Program-made: the position numbers and the translations under genes
NCBI GenBank assembly: GCA_027886185.1
Contig: WOAB01000226.1
Coordinates: forward strand, 2,914,001 to 2,978,000
Source of the DNA: Rheum nobile
Taxonomy: Eukaryota > Streptophyta > Magnoliopsida > Caryophyllales > Polygonaceae
Length of the DNA: 64,000 bases
Reading direction: 5' to 3'
The notes under the pieces: model-generated
What the model was told of the DNA's origin: nothing
What the model saw: the letters and a program-made list of their open reading frames with translations, nothing else
The model's database searches: none
Part shown: positions 33,561-47,739 of the stretch, in pieces
Position numbering within the stretch: position 1 is the stretch's first letter
How the letters are laid out: every line of letters starts with the position of its first letter

Positions 33561-36500
33561 TATATTTATTAAAGTTGGCTCCTTTTGAGTCACCAAAGCA
33601 TTTTTAGGCTCAAGTTGTTGAGTTTTGATTTTTTGATTATTTAATTTATTATTATCTATATATATTGGACCTATCTATTTTTAAGCCATCAAAATGCTTA
33701 TGGACCCACAAATCATATATGTCATTTTGTAGTTAATCATCTTTAATAATTTAATTTTTTTCTTAAATTAATTAAATTTAAACTCTAAAATTCTATCAAG
33801 TCTTAACCAAGTCTCATCAAATTAACTTTATTCTTTCAAAGATATTAGCTTATTTCTTTTAACAATACGTATGAACTAATCTAAACCTTATATGTGTTTG
33901 TATAATAAATTTCACATTCATTTTTTACCATGAAGATTGTTATATAATTATTTTAACTAGATATATGGGTCTTATATAGTATTCACAGTCAATATAAAAA
34001 TAGACGGATTGTTTTTATACAAAAACGATGACACATAAGGTAATTTGAATAATTTATTAAGATTATGTTATTTCGAAACTGTAAATTATTAATATGATTT
34101 ATTTTGATACTCTAACAAACTTTACTTTTTTTTTACTTATTTTATCATTACTAATACAAAATCCTTCATAAATGTCGATGTGATTAGTTTAAATTAATAA
34201 GTTTTAATTTCTTAATCTACTGACCTTATCAAATCCTACGAGATCTTCCTAACATCATCTTATAATTTTATTTCTCTATAATTCTGTTGCTAACAAATCT
34301 ATGGAGTTGCCATCACACACAATTAAGTTTTTAATATCTCAATTAATTATTAATTGTTAGTTTATCTATCTAATTTTTAAATTAATTTAATATCTTTATA
34401 GTTCAACTCAACTTAAAAATTGAAAAATAAACAATATTATAAATAATATAATTTCATGGTTTGAATTAACTAATATTTATAATAATAAATATTTATTTTT
34501 GAATTTAAAAGAAAATATGAGCTATCACAGACACACGGAGTAAAATACTATTGAAAAACATAAGAAAACATAATTAATTAACTTTAAAACAAACATAATA
34601 CACCAATAAGTCAATTTTAAGGATATAAGATAAGCAAGTGAAACAACTTTAATATTATTTTGAAACTAGGCCCAATTTATGGAATAATATAAAAAAATTA
34701 ATAATTTCAATAAGTTTTTTATGCAAACAACGCATATAAAAGTTAAAAAGATATTTATAATAACAATCTATATTTTTCAGTCATAAAATAGACTCTATAT
34801 TGAGGTGGTTAGAAAAAGAATTATACAGTAAAATCATATCAAATTTATTTTGTATTTTTTTTTTATTATCGAGGGGTATCGGGCCTTTACCGGTTCTCCA
34901 CTAATCCCCTCGGCCCATGGCACCTAGCCCATCAGCCCATGGACAGGTAAATCAGGAGAAATAGCGCCCTGCGCTGCCAGCACGTTTCGAACTCGGGACG
35001 GAATGAACACGCCCAAAGTCAATTTTGTATTTGCTTACAATGTACTTCATCTATATATTTTAGAAGCTATTTTGAAAATAAAACTTATACTCTTATGGAT
35101 TAGTTCATATCTCCTTTCAGATTTTTCGTTACTAGCATTTAGAAATAAAAAATATTAAAAATTTGTAATTTTAACATTTTTCTCAATTTCTTCTATACAC
35201 TTTCAATTCTGAATTTACAGTCCATTATTTATTTTCTTTTTTATTTTAGAGCTTTTATTATCCCTCATTTTAGAATTTCTAATTTATTTATACATATATG
35301 TACTAAAGGAGAGGCCCATTGCCGACCACTTGGCCTCACATTGATTTCGCCTACATGTTGGACTCTAGACTTGTCACATCATTCAACCTTTAAAAAAAAT
35401 TAAAGTAATAAGTATCATCTTAATCTTTTACTATATCGTAGCCGATCACATATATCTTATGTTTTATATTTTTAAGCAAATAAAAAATAGTATATATTGA
35501 GGCAAACATTTTATATATATTTAATATATCAATATTTGTTAGCAAAGATCTTAATTAGCAATAATTGATTGAGATATTTGGAATCAAATTTAGAAATCAC
35601 ATATCTTTGTTAAAAAGATCTTAATTTTTTAATATAATTAACAGTTTTATCAAATCTCCTAGTTTACTTTCAAATCTACGCTAATATTATTAACAAAAAA
35701 TACCCTAATTTAAATTAAAAAAGTGGTAATTCATTTCAAAAAAAGTTTCAAAAAGAGGGTCAAACTCAAGTAAATACTAAGAAATTAAGAAAAAAAATCC
35801 TTAAAAGGATATTAGTATACCTTGAATTATATGAGGAGACTCATCAAAATCAATAAAATCTATATACATATTAAACCCATCCTCGTTCGAGTCACCAAAA
35901 TATTTTTGGGCCTACTTTGCTTATGTGTACATTGTACAAGTATATTTTATTTTTTAATTTGTTATTATATCAAATTATTTAGCAAAATTTACAGAAACAA
36001 ATCTTAACAAAATTTGTACCAATAAATCATAACAAATTGACTTTTTACTTACATTCTAATATGATTTTTTTAATTTAAGCAAAGTGTTTGATTTAATTTG
36101 ATTAGTTGAGATCTCATTATTTACTATTAATACATTAACATTTTAATTAGTTGTTTTTATACGACTACGATTTCACGAATTCTTTATCAAGTCCTATGTC
36201 GAGCTTCAACTAACGTAATGTCAAGTACATTTTGTTTGTTCAAGTAAATTTAAACCAAACTAGCTATAAGATAACTTATACTGATAATATAATGAACCAG
36301 ATAAATTTTGTTCCATCTACGATTGATTATGTAATTTGTTTTCACGATCTCATCAATTCCACAAGAGAAAGTGGATCACATGACATTGGGTCGGAAATCA
36401 TGCATCCATAATCCCATATATATAAATACACTCACAAATTTAGCTATGTACAAGTTATGATTAATATTATATTTCCTTTTCATAACAAATTCAAATTATT

Positions 36501-37360
36501 CATTTCTCAATTCATTTTAATCATATTAAGCATTTTTTACATATAAAATTGTAGTTTTTTTCTTCATTCTTTATACATTAGTCACTTTGTAGCAAATTTT
36601 CAACAAATAAATTTTAACAAGATTTTTATAGTGTTTCAGGTATTATTTTTATTGCATACATCAAATCAAAGTTTTTAATTTAAGTATCATTTACTTGATG
36701 TGACAGAAATGTTTGTTGTTCATGATATTAATTATTTTGTTCATGTTGTTAAGTTGATTACATTCCCTTGAACAACAATCCTTTAAACATTGATCAAATT
36801 TAGCCAACTTCAACATTCAAAAAGCTCATTGCTCAACAAAGATTACTCAAAGCTAATATAAATGTATACTATAATAAATTGATGGATTTGATAATTTATA
36901 AAATTACTTACATAAATAAAAAGTTTAATTATTTTGTGACAATAAATTTTTATATGTTTACATTGAATTGATGAAACATGATTTTTATTAAACAAATCAT
37001 TCTTACTAAAAAGCTTACTCATATTTTTTTATTAAAGTTTTTACTTTTTTTGTATGTTCATTTATATATCTTCTAATATTGTATACTAATTTGATAATAT
37101 ATCACTTTATCATATTATTTCCCTTTTAATTTCTACAAATTTATTATGATATATGTGAACAATAATGTTCAAAATTTCCTCTTTTTTACTAATATTGTGA
37201 GTTTATGACTAATATTTTTCAATAAAATATATACATTTTTTTATGATTTATGCTAACATAATATAGTTTTATTAAATATACACGTAAAAGTGATATTAAA
37301 ACTATATTAAAACAACACCTTAATAAAAACATCTCGTGCATGACACGGGTTCTGAACTAA
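33561..37360 (+). mobile_element. Helitron copy B, head to tail behind copy A
   Basis: Begins directly after copy A's terminal CTAG and ends with hairpin CTCGTGCATGACACGGG (37332-37348) and CTAA at 37357-37360 followed by T. The start (TATATTTATTAAAG) is slightly worn relative to the usual TC start. Its interior is homologous to copy A over most of its length and preserves the empty sites of two of copy A's insertions. A SINE lies at 34858-35021. No Helitron protein gene is visible. Confidence 0.7.
34858..35021 (-). mobile_element. tRNA-derived SINE with target-site duplication
   Basis: Inserted between direct repeats ATTTTGTATTT (34847-34857 and 35022-35032). Copy A at about 11058 shows the unoccupied ATTTTGTATTT. 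The minus strand carries a box-B-like GAGTTCGAAAC near the start and ends in an A-rich tail (TTTTTTTTT on plus at the left edge). The tRNA-like head looks shortened, since box A is not clear, so it may be 5'-truncated. Confidence 0.8.
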
Positions 37361-39990
37361 TGAAACTTTTTTGATGAAGGAGTTAAACGGTGAAAGATTA
37401 AAAATTAGAAGCAAACAAATTTGCTGGAGGAAAAGTGGAATGTTTAATCCTTTTTTCTTTTTTTTTAATCATCTACACGACTACACTACATACATGATAC
37501 ATCAAATGCATACAGATACTTCACAAGAAAAAAATGCATACAACTTGTATTTTTTAAAATTTAATATTCTTAATCTATCTATCTATCTATATATAATATA
37601 AACTAGAGTCCTAGATAATAAATGTTCATCTCATTAATTATAGACATAGAATAATTTGATTAATAAAACTCTATATTATATTAGACTTATTTATATTTAT
37701 ATATATAATATAGGCATTTAATGCATGTCTCATTTAGTTTTCCTATTTATTTTCCTCATTTATTCTACTCATTCTAAGTATGTATTCATATAATTTTTAT
37801 CTATAGATGTTAAAATGAGTGGAAATTTATAAACGTTAATAATGTATTCTTTTGATTTTCTAATAATGTATGAACGCAATTAATTTATTTTATATTACAA
37901 ACCAATTAACAAAGGTCCTTTTAATTATACATTTTACAAACAATTAACAAAGGTTATGTTTGTCCATTCTCCTTAAATTTCAATAATATATATGTAAAAT
38001 TATTCAAAATATGAACATTTTTTTATTAAAGTATTCAATAATAAAAAGTAATTGTGTCACTTATATTGTTTTAATCAGAACCTATATATAGCTTTCATAG
38101 AAACTAACTATACAAATATATATAATACATGAATTAAATTCATATAATTACATTGGCAGTTTTAGCAAGACCTCCATTAGTTAAATTAAGATCAATATGA
38201 TTTTTGAAAGGGAATAAAGAATCATAAAAAAATATACTCATGCCTTTTGATTAGAAAATGCTAGAATTCCTTTCACCTATTTTTTGCATTTACAACATCC
38301 ACTATGGATTATATGTTGTAACGTGTTGTAGATTGTAATCGTAGATTCCTTAAAACTCTAATATGCATTATTTTGATGAAAGTTTATGTTTAAATCTCAT
38401 TCAAATTAGAAATTCATTATTATAAAAATTCGTTTAATATAAATTAATGTCAGTAAATTTATTATTATCCCTTCATACACAATATCATGGATTGTGGAGG
38501 GAATAAATTTCCTATAAAATTACAATTAAAAATGTAATCAAATCACAGTCTCAAGTGCAATCCAATCATGTTAAACCAATAGAGGTCATTATGATTGTTG
38601 TTAAAAAATGTCAATAGCCTTATAGAAGTAATAAAAGTTTTGATAATAATGCTAAATAGAGATAATAAATGGATGATAGTAACATCTTATAAATGTCGTA
38701 TAAAACAAATACTCTAATGATGATAAACTTTATATAAGAAGGGACATTGAAAGTTTGTGGAAGAGAAGAGCATGATATGCTCTCATGCAGAGATATCTCA
38801 AACCATTAGAAAGATGTGAGTGGATGGCTTCAAAATAAATGAAAAACATTTGACAACCGAGGTGGAAAAAGCTTTATGTTAGCTCTATGCATGGCCAAGC
38901 TTATTGATTTTACAAACATAGTTAAGACTCTAATTTGGCAAAGGAAAAATTGATGGAGATAAGCCTCTCAAAAAAAAGTCCCATGGAAATGGAAGAAGCT
39001 TTTGATTAGCTTTGTGGCCAAGATGTTGTTGCAAATGAACTACATCCACTAATCATCTAGAAATTAGCTAATAAGGTATGCGGTATTTCTTATCATTGTA
39101 AATTAGATTATAATAATTCAATAGACAAATCATATTTTACTATTTTTTGCATCTTGCGTCATATATTAGGTAGCACTATAACAGAAACAAGTAAGAAAAA
39201 GGGCATTGTTGAATGAGTAAAACATGCGAGACTATCTTTATTAGTAAAAAAATATGAAATGATTTTCCTCCTATTTTTACAATTATCCACTTAAATATAT
39301 AATGGTTTTAGTACCTAAAATTCTAGCTTTTCATTATATCATAATGGATGAAATTTTTAAAAAAATCTATTATTGAATACTTTAATATTTATTTTTTAGA
39401 TTCCAATGTATTATTCTTCTACCACACTAGGATAGTTACAAATCTGCCAAACAAATAGCTACTATAGTATGATTAATTAATTAATTATATTTGTTATTAA
39501 GAATATTGGACCAAGCTCCACCATATTAGCTAGAAGTACAAATTGATCCACACAAAACTTTCTCATATATGTAGGAATAATCTTCTATATCTACTTAAAA
39601 ATTGGCTTTCTTGCCTTCATTAATGCTCCACTTCAATATTCTACAATTTTTTTATTATATAAAAATTGAGTTTTTTTACCCTCATTAATGCTGCACTTCA
39701 ATCTCTATAGTTGTTCTGCTTCACAATAGAGCTGGACAATATGTTTTACCCTCACATATTGAGCCAACAAATGATTTGAGAAGACAAAAAAATTGCAATC
39801 AGATATTGGGCCATACATGCATGTGCGGACTCCTACTGCACGTGTGAATGTGTTTGCTGAAAGAAATTGAACCCGATTTTAGGTCTATAAAAAAATTTAA
39901 CCATTAATGCCCATTCAACAATTAAACATTTTTTTTTTCAAAAGAAAAAAAAACAATTAAACTTTTTAACAAAAAAAATAAAAAATAAAG
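37361..39990. other. AT-rich stretch without recognisable gene
   Basis: Mostly AT-rich sequence. A (TCTA)n run at about 37576-37594 followed by TATATAATATAAAC resembles a Helitron 5' end, whose partner could be the hairpin-like 3' end near 42970. Otherwise no gene, RNA or boundary is convincing. Confidence 0.35.
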
Positions 39991-40143
39991 AGAGTCAAGT
40001 CAAACGGTTATACAACATTAAAAGTTGTACAACACTACACCTATATTTAAATCAAAAGAAGTTCAAAGGTTGTACAACATCAAAACGGTTGTTACAAGTT
40101 AATTTCTCAGCCTCAACTCCTCATCCTTTGGGTTGCCCTCACT

Positions 40144-40320
40144 TTAACTGCAAATCAATTGGGAAGACCCCACATACCCATTTAAATATCCCTTCATATT
40201 GAACTCACATGAATAACCGCATACCACATTCCACAGCAAATTACGACCCATAGATAAAATGGATTCATCATTCACGTGCTTCCGTACAACCCGCTCTGCA
40301 ATCGCCTTTGCACAAAAAAC
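40144..40320 (-). pseudogene. Exon-like coding fragment, origin unknown
   Basis: On the minus strand about 58 codons are open to a TAA at 40144 (includes AKAIAERVVRKHVNDESILS and RNLLWNVVCGY). Composition looks like protein coding and a pyrimidine-rich CAG precedes it near 40330. It may be a captured exon in a Helitron. I do not recognise the protein. Confidence 0.3.
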
Positions 40321-40469
40321 AAGGACTGAAAGGCACCTATAGCAGGCCCAATCAATTCATGTAATTCCAAACAAGCAAAAAAGACATCTGATGACATGGG
40401 TTCACAAGAGGTAGAAACTTACCTAGCTCCCAAAAATGCTATTACCGTGACAAATTCATGCCAACTTAC

Positions 40470-40562
40470 CCCAATTTCATTTGAAAGATGTCATAGGTTG
40501 TGCAATCAATGACGGGAAGATCAGGCCCACCAAGGATGGATCTCAATTCGTAGAATGTCACC
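40470..40562 (-). pseudogene. Second exon-like fragment, with splice-type borders
   Basis: Minus strand: an AG at about 40563, then VTFYELRSILGGPDLPVID and CTTYDIFQMKL, then GTAAG at 40469. It looks like a complete internal exon. It probably belongs to the same captured gene as the fragment at 40144-40320, though the phases do not join cleanly. Confidence 0.3.
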
Positions 40563-40900
40563 TTATAAACGAAAGGTAATTTGAAGTTATGTGTACAATC
40601 ATTTCAAACTAACAATCCATGGCTTTCAATCTGCACTTACCTGAAACTTGGGCTTTCTTAACATGTGCAGATGAACAAGGAGATAAAGACAATCAACCAA
40701 TAAAACAAACAAACAAATAACAAGCAATGAAGCAAATATAGCTAGGCACAAACATCAAGCAATGAACCCCTCATGCAATACCTCTTACACAAATTTAAAA
40801 CCAGATTCTCAACACCCACAACATAATCCAAAAACACATAATCCACAAACACAAGCAAGGGAAAGGCCATCATGGATTTAACAGAATCCACCGACTCAAT

Positions 40901-41131
40901 TTGAAGCCAAAAGACAATGCAAAGGAAGAAACATATTTATATCTCGATCAATTGTGTGAAGGGGTTGTGGCCACAATGAAAGTCACGGAGTATTGGAAAT
41001 GGGATGCACCAAACTCATTTGGGAAATACATCGGCACCGAAAACATTGTTGGCGATCACAAGGTATGCAACCAATACTTTGTTATTTCTTTTCTCCAGCC
41101 AAAAAAAGACTCAAATGATAATTCAACATAA
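40901..41131 (+). pseudogene. Plus-strand exon-like fragment
   Basis: An open stretch of 76 codons beginning MKPKDNAKEETYLYLDQLC; the first 55 or so look coding (TMKVTEYWKWDAPNSFGKYI) and end near a possible donor after GATCACAAG. A second plus-strand fragment lies at 41690-41800 (ELAKWRFGIRYDNPIPGGFK). Family unknown. The mixture of strands suggests exons of different genes. Confidence 0.3.
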
Positions 41132-42094
41132 TAAACTGTACTCAATTTAATATACACAAATGATAATATTGGACTCTAACATATACACCTTATTTCATGT
41201 ATATACTAATAGTTAACAACATAGAATATAATCTCCCCACCACTTGAAAAAACAGTGAATAGAGAAGTATAAAATGAGATGTAAAATGAAGCATGGAGCA
41301 AACCACTAGAACCACATTTATTCGAGGATCACCATACCTCATCCATCAAGCAATTACCACTTTGCACGGAATTGAACCTCCACTACGACACAAACCAATT
41401 TCCTTTTCTCCCTTACATAAGCAAATTAGCAAAGTGCATACACCAAAAACCCATCTTTCAAGGCATCAATGATTAAAGATACCTTAATTCAGTCAACAAA
41501 ACCCGAGTAGAGTGAAAGAAGGCAATACAACAAGTATAACAACCTCCAAATAACATCCAAGTTATCATGAGACAAGCAAAATATATTATGTGAAATTTGG
41601 CTTACATTTCGCCATCAAGTACTTGGAACTCCATACTGCATATCATAGTATTTAATTAGCTCTAGGATTGATTTTTTTCCATGCTTTCTTATGGTTTGGA
41701 ATTAGCCAAATGGAGGTTCGGTATAAGGTATGATAATCCAATTCCTGGGGGTTTTAAGCGTGAGATTGCATATTTCAAAGCATTAAACCAAGCATTAGTA
41801 AGTTCCAGTACCCTAATTCCCTCTTTCATTACAAATTTGCAACATAATAAAAGAAAAACCAAAACAATTTAGCACACAAGTAAAAAAATCACAATAAAAA
41901 TAAATAAAAACCCAGAAACAAGAAGATTGTCAATAGATCCATCAGAAAACACAAATCAAACACAAACAGAAGGGTAATCAAGAAAAAAAAACTGCCAAAA
42001 TAACAACATAATACTAAAATTCCAAACATAAAGAAGAAGAAGAACACGGGAGAATAACCTTCAATGCCAGAGTGAAAAATCCCAAAAGCAAACC

Positions 42095-42160
42095 AGTGGG
42101 CATAATGGTTAGAGCTTGGAATCCTTGAATGTCAGGACACTATCAATCCCACCTTCACCC
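42095..42160 (+). mobile_element. tRNA-like SINE head, weak
   Basis: GTGGGCATAATGGTTAGAGC resembles a pol III box A, and ATCAATCCCACC, about 45 bp later, resembles box B. It could be a SINE head or chance. Confidence 0.25.
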
Positions 42161-42539
42161 GAGCTAGATTTTGAAGCTCTCTCTGCTCCTTCCCCCAAAT
42201 CTGAAATCCAACCTCCAAAGATCGAATGAACCCAGAAATCAAGAAAACGGGATTCTTTAATTGGAGGACTTGAAAATAGGAAAAATCGTTTGCTTTGAGA
42301 TAGGAGAGGGGTTTTTAAAAGGGGACTCTACAGTGGATTTGCAAGCTCTTTTTGAAAAGGGGGTTAGGAATCGTTGAATTGGAATATGTTCTTACATATT
42401 TGTAGGTTGGAGGAGCCTTCGGTCTCCTGCTCCAGCATAGACCTAACAACATCCAGCGATGAGAAGAATGGAAATAAGGGGAAAAGAGGGAATTTTTTTG
42501 GAAACTGTCTGGGTATTTTGGGTAGTTGTCTTACACAAA

Positions 42540-43299
42540 AAATACAAAATTAGATGTTTCTAAAATAATAAATTATAATATTTTTGAAATATGTGGTAAT
42601 TTCTTTATAAAATTAGGTGGTGCTAAACAATAAAAAAATGTTGTTTCTTAAGGTATATTAAAAGTATGATGATTTTAGCAATTAAGTCAAGAAAAAAAAT
42701 TAATTTATAAACATATTTTTTAATTTATAATGAATCGAGGTATGTACAATTTTATGTGCATATATTATACTAATAATTATACAAGTTTATAACACCAAAA
42801 AGAGCTATATCATTGATTCATTATTCTCTTCATTACAATTTATACATTTCTAGACTTAATTATATTTTACTCTTAATTTATTATTTATAATCTTATATTT
42901 GCGAATAAACTACATAATTTATGTTCTCTTCAACAAGTAAATTTTAAAAATACTAAAACACTATATTGCCCGTGCGACGTACGTGGTCAACCTACTAGAA
43001 AATGGTTCTCCAAATTATTTAGAAATACTATGAGGCACAACTTCATTTCATCATAACACTGGACTTTCATTCACATACTAAGTATATTAATGTGTTATAT
43101 ATTTAAAGTACAAAACATAGTTACATTTTATATAAGAATAACTGAATGATTTTACTGATATTTAATTGTTTAAAATGTTGAACTTTATAATCTAATGTGT
43201 TATGTTTTGAAGTAGGATAATATTTCATGTTGTCGAGTGGAAATGAAAGCATCCATTATGTTATTTCATTATAATGTTTTCATCATAATAAATTTACTA
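42540..43299. other. AT-rich spacer with one Helitron-like 3' end
   Basis: No gene. TTGCCCGTGCGACGTACG near 42966 followed by CTACTAG at about 42995 looks like a Helitron terminus, though the following base is A instead of the usual T. Confidence 0.4.
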
Positions 43300-45366
43300 T
43301 CTATATATATTTAAAAGTTAGCATTCTAGGTCATTGAATGCTAATTTTTAAAGACAAAATCAAATGCTTAAATGAGCCTAAAGGTATAGTTTGCATGTAG
43401 TGTTAGTTTATCACCCTTAGTATATAATATATTAGCTTATCCGATCGATTTTTACTATAGGATTTATATAACAATATAAAATACATAAGTATAATTATAG
43501 GCTACTTTGTAATTTAAGTAATTAATTTTTCTTTGTTTATTTTAATATACCATAGCATAATTATGTGTATATATAAAAATGAGCACTATTTGTAAGTAAT
43601 TATTTCCTTCCCACACACACTTTTTTCAGTTAATTAATATTGCCTCTACGTACGGACTACTTTTTAGGTTATGACTCAATTTTTCACCTAAATCTCAATT
43701 AGTGATAATTACTACATAGTGTATACGTTATATTTTGCTCTCATTTACTCCTGTTTTAATATTATCCAATTACTACACGTAACTCCCGTATTTAGTACAC
43801 AATGAATGGTTGTAAACAAATTATAGTCAAGATGTCTAAACGGTTATATGTCAAAATGACTTCACTTTCCAAGTAACATTTTCATCTATAAAATGACGAA
43901 AACTGTGGTATTCCGTTCATTTGCTATGGGCATCCATCATCTCATTCTTCTACATGAAAATTAGCTTTAGAAATCCATATAGTGAAGCTTGGGAGATAGT
44001 GACAACACCTTAAAAAGACATGGTCGCTAAAGTAAGCATAATTATTATGTTAAAGATGTGAATGAGGATTCCCGATTGTCGATGATGCAAGTATATATCC
44101 ACCTCACGGTAAACTATCCTTGATTATATGTATTTGGATCTCTTTTGTAGTCTACACCTGCACTAAATACTTACATATATCAGTTTAATTTTATTAATAT
44201 AATTGTCTTTTGATTGAGATATGTTAATTTTATGTGAAGATGTTAGAGAATTGGATAATCTAATAGCATTATTGAGGCATCAATTGTTTACATCATGCAC
44301 GGGTAGCTTTTACTAGAAGGAGGACAAAGACAACTGATTTAGGATGACTGATTGTTAGTAACGAATAAAGCAAACTATTTTATGGACGATATAAACCCTT
44401 CAACTATTGGTAGCATAAATTCAATTAGGTTTGTATTTTTAGTTCATTTTTTGTACTAAATCGATTTAGGTAAGTGTGTTGTTATTTTGGTTAAGGATGA
44501 TTTTTATTGTTCTATTTTATACATATTAATTTTACACTCATCGTGTATATATACTAAATTTAGCCTCATTTGTCTTGGTCTAGAGGAATTAATCAAGGAT
44601 GGAAGCCGAAATAATAGACATGTACTCACTCTCACATATGAAATGTACAAGAAATAAGTTATGAATTATAATTTTGTTAAGAAAAGTAAGCATGTACCGA
44701 TAAAATAACTAATGTACTTTTATATAAAATGTAACAAGGTTTAAGAATATGCAGAGTCACCAATTATTTCTATTACTCCGTATATAATAAGAATAGGAAG
44801 TAATGACTAATATATTCTAATTAAAATGATATTAATGTCTAGGAATATGTAAAGTTTGTGACTAATAAAACGATATATATTCCAGACCAAAAAAATAAAA
44901 CGATATATTAATGAATATTAATAACTAAAGCATAACAAAAAAAACATTAGTAAAATGCAATAAATCTATAAGATAAAGACAAAAAAATTAGAAATGTGGA
45001 GGGTAGTGGAGCATGTAAGAAATGAGAGTTGTTGTAGCAAGTTTCTTATAAATACTCCAGTTCAAGCATAACATATAATTAGATAGACATTTCTAAAATA
45101 TTCCCCAAATATTTTCAAAGAAACAAAACGCATCCCTACAAAAAACAACTACCACCTAATTCAAAATTTAAATTGAACTTCTGACCAAAATACTTAGATA
45201 TTGTTATACCTAAAATACTTAGATATTACATTTAAAATACATAGCAAATAATATATCGTCTAAGATAAAACATGCAACAACAATCCATATATTACAAATT
45301 CACATTTAAACTACGACACTATATATACACAAAAGGCCCGTGCGAAGCACGAGCTTCGATTTCTAG
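43300..45366 (+). mobile_element. Helitron copy C
   Basis: Begins TCTATATATAT right after an A and ends with hairpin CGTGCGAAGCACG (45339-45351), then CTAG at 45363-45366 and a T. All terminal rules are met. It is about 2.07 kb, AT-rich, without coding sequence, so non-autonomous. Confidence 0.75.
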
Positions 45367-45465
45367 TAAATTCATAAAGTAGAGTGAAGATCCAATTAAT
45401 GCCTAATAAATATGAAAAATTATCTCTTATTTTTGTTTATCTTTCATTACAAACAAAAAATCTTT

Positions 45466-45535
45466 AATATAGCTCAATGCTTAAAGACACTCTCATAATA
45501 CAAGAGGTCTAGGGTTCAATTCCTCTTCTTAATAA
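45466..45535 (+). mobile_element. tRNA-derived SINE fragment
   Basis: TAGCTCAATGCTTAAAGAC (box A-like) is followed about 40 bp later by GGTCTAGGGTTCAATTCC (box B). It cannot fold as a tRNA, since the T-stem does not pair, so a SINE head or tRNA relic is more likely. Confidence 0.45.
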
Positions 45536-45599
45536 CTTTGTTTTACTATTTTATTTTCTTATTATTTTTTTATTTATATTAATTAATTACTCAACACTT

Positions 45600-47614
45600 T
45601 CTATCTATCTATCTATCAACATATAAATTAGACTTTTTAACCATTAATGATCATGAAATGAGTTGGCATTCTTACACAATATAAGAGCCACACTTATGCC
45701 GTTAATTTTGTAATTGGAAAATCTTTGTCATTTAAGCTTCACACTCTCTACAATTGGCAATTAATTACGATTAGCATCCTTTGTCATTTACATCCCTTCA
45801 AATTCTCAATTTTATTACAAGTTAAATATGGATGTTACTTCTTCTTTTCATATTTCAAAATCCTAAATCTTAATTAATTATAATTTTAATGTGGATTGAC
45901 CATATAAAATAATTGGGCATACCGAGATGCACACTCTCTACAGCTAAAATGGTATTACTATAGTAATATATTTTATTGTGATTGTTACATCCCATCAAAT
46001 TCCCAATTAATTACAACTTAAATATGAATGTTGCTTCTTTCATATTTCAAACTCCTAAATCCTAATCAATTATAATTTAATATGGATTGACCATACAAAA
46101 TAATCTCACCACTATATAAAGGGTCATGCAGATTCAAACCATACATATCAGAACCCAAATTCCATTTTTTTATGATTTGCGTACACCTTATTTTGTATTG
46201 CTTATATTTTTTTTTATATAATTAGTTAATTCGCATCTATTTTATAAGTTGTAATTGATATTTTGTATATATATTCATGCACCCTATATTATTAGAATTA
46301 CAATTGATCATTTGTGTATTGTTTATTAATGTTGTGTTCAGAGATAACTGGCAAGTATAATTTTATGTGGATACTCAATGGTATATGTTCGACGCTGCCA
46401 TCCAATGATCGAAGCACATGATGCATGGAAGAAGAAAGCATGTATCCTCCTTGCCTACTGATACTCATCCATATGAGTCAAGCTGAAAGCTTACGATCTT
46501 ACTAGCTCAAATCTTCTTCCAAAATATATAAGTGGTTGAACACTAGTCATGCATATTCATTTCCAAGTTTGAGTCTTACTAAGAACCTCTTTTCTTATAC
46601 TTTGCTCAACGTTCTTTAGCTTTAAGCTTCAATATTGACAATATTTGTTTAGTTTTTTTATTCTTTTGTATAATAATAACTAATCTAATTATTACTACTC
46701 TTTGATAACTTTACAATTGCGAATCTACAATTAACAACCTTGGATTCAACACTTTAAAGTGATTTTGAACTACAAGTGTCTTTTACAAAAATGAAAGTTG
46801 GTGTTATTTTAATTCCTTTGAGGTCATTTTCAATTGGTTTCACAAAGATGCTTATTAAATCAATTTGGTAAACTCCTATTAGCAAAGAGTAATATGACAC
46901 TTTTAGCCGGCTACTTAATTAAATATATAATTACATACCATAACTATAATTAATTCACTTTTTAAAGAGATCTTCTTTTTTATAATTAATTCACTTAAGT
47001 GTCAGAAAGAATTAAGATTATGAATTTGAATAACGCCTGTGGTCGATGGTATGGTCCATCTGATGGTTTATTTATCGATATATGTATAGAAAAAGTTAAA
47101 TTTATTTACATCAATTACAATATTATTTAATTATATGAAATCTGAAAGCAAATAAAGAGATAAACTGAATAATAAACTTAAGCAAGAAATATTTTCTCTT
47201 TCTAAATCTAAATCCTAAACTCCATAGGAGCACAAGTTTGTATTCGTATATATATACACGTAATTAATCATCAATGATAATGTTATAATATGAAACATTT
47301 AACCTCTTAGTCTCTTACCAATGAATATCATTTAAATTATAAAAACACGAATTATAACTTTCTAACAATATTTTGATTTATAGATTTCTTATTAAAACAT
47401 TTTTTAAATAGTAAATAATGTGAATGAGAAAAATGTTTTTAAATTTTCTGATAATGATAACTAGAATAGTATAATAGATTTGTAGAACTTTTAAATAATT
47501 CATAAGTAAAATCAATTTATATATTTTTAAATTTTCTTATATAAAGAGTAGAAATAAAAAGTTAATAAAATACAATTATACAACCCGTTTGCGTAGAATG
47601 GACATGTTTACTAG
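45600..47614 (+). mobile_element. Possible Helitron copy D
   Basis: A (TCTA)n-type start near 45600 and an end reading CCCGTTTGCGTAGAATGG ... CTAG at 47611-47614 before T. The hairpin is worn. The interior contains an imperfect tandem duplication of about 230 bp (about 45660-45905 and 45925-46130, both with CACACTCTCTAC and TGGATTGACCATA). No gene. Confidence 0.4.
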
Positions 47615-47739
47615 TATATCAAATAGTTACATCGAAGTAATTAATCATTTATTGCCATATCAAAATCATGTTTGCTTACGTGGAGAATAAAGTTATCTCA
47701 TATTGAAAAATTGAGATTAAACAAGACTAATATATAAGC

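Noticed and set aside
45466..45535. Functional tRNA gene
   Set aside because: Boxes A and B are present, but the T-stem does not pair and there is no proper acceptor stem; called a SINE fragment.
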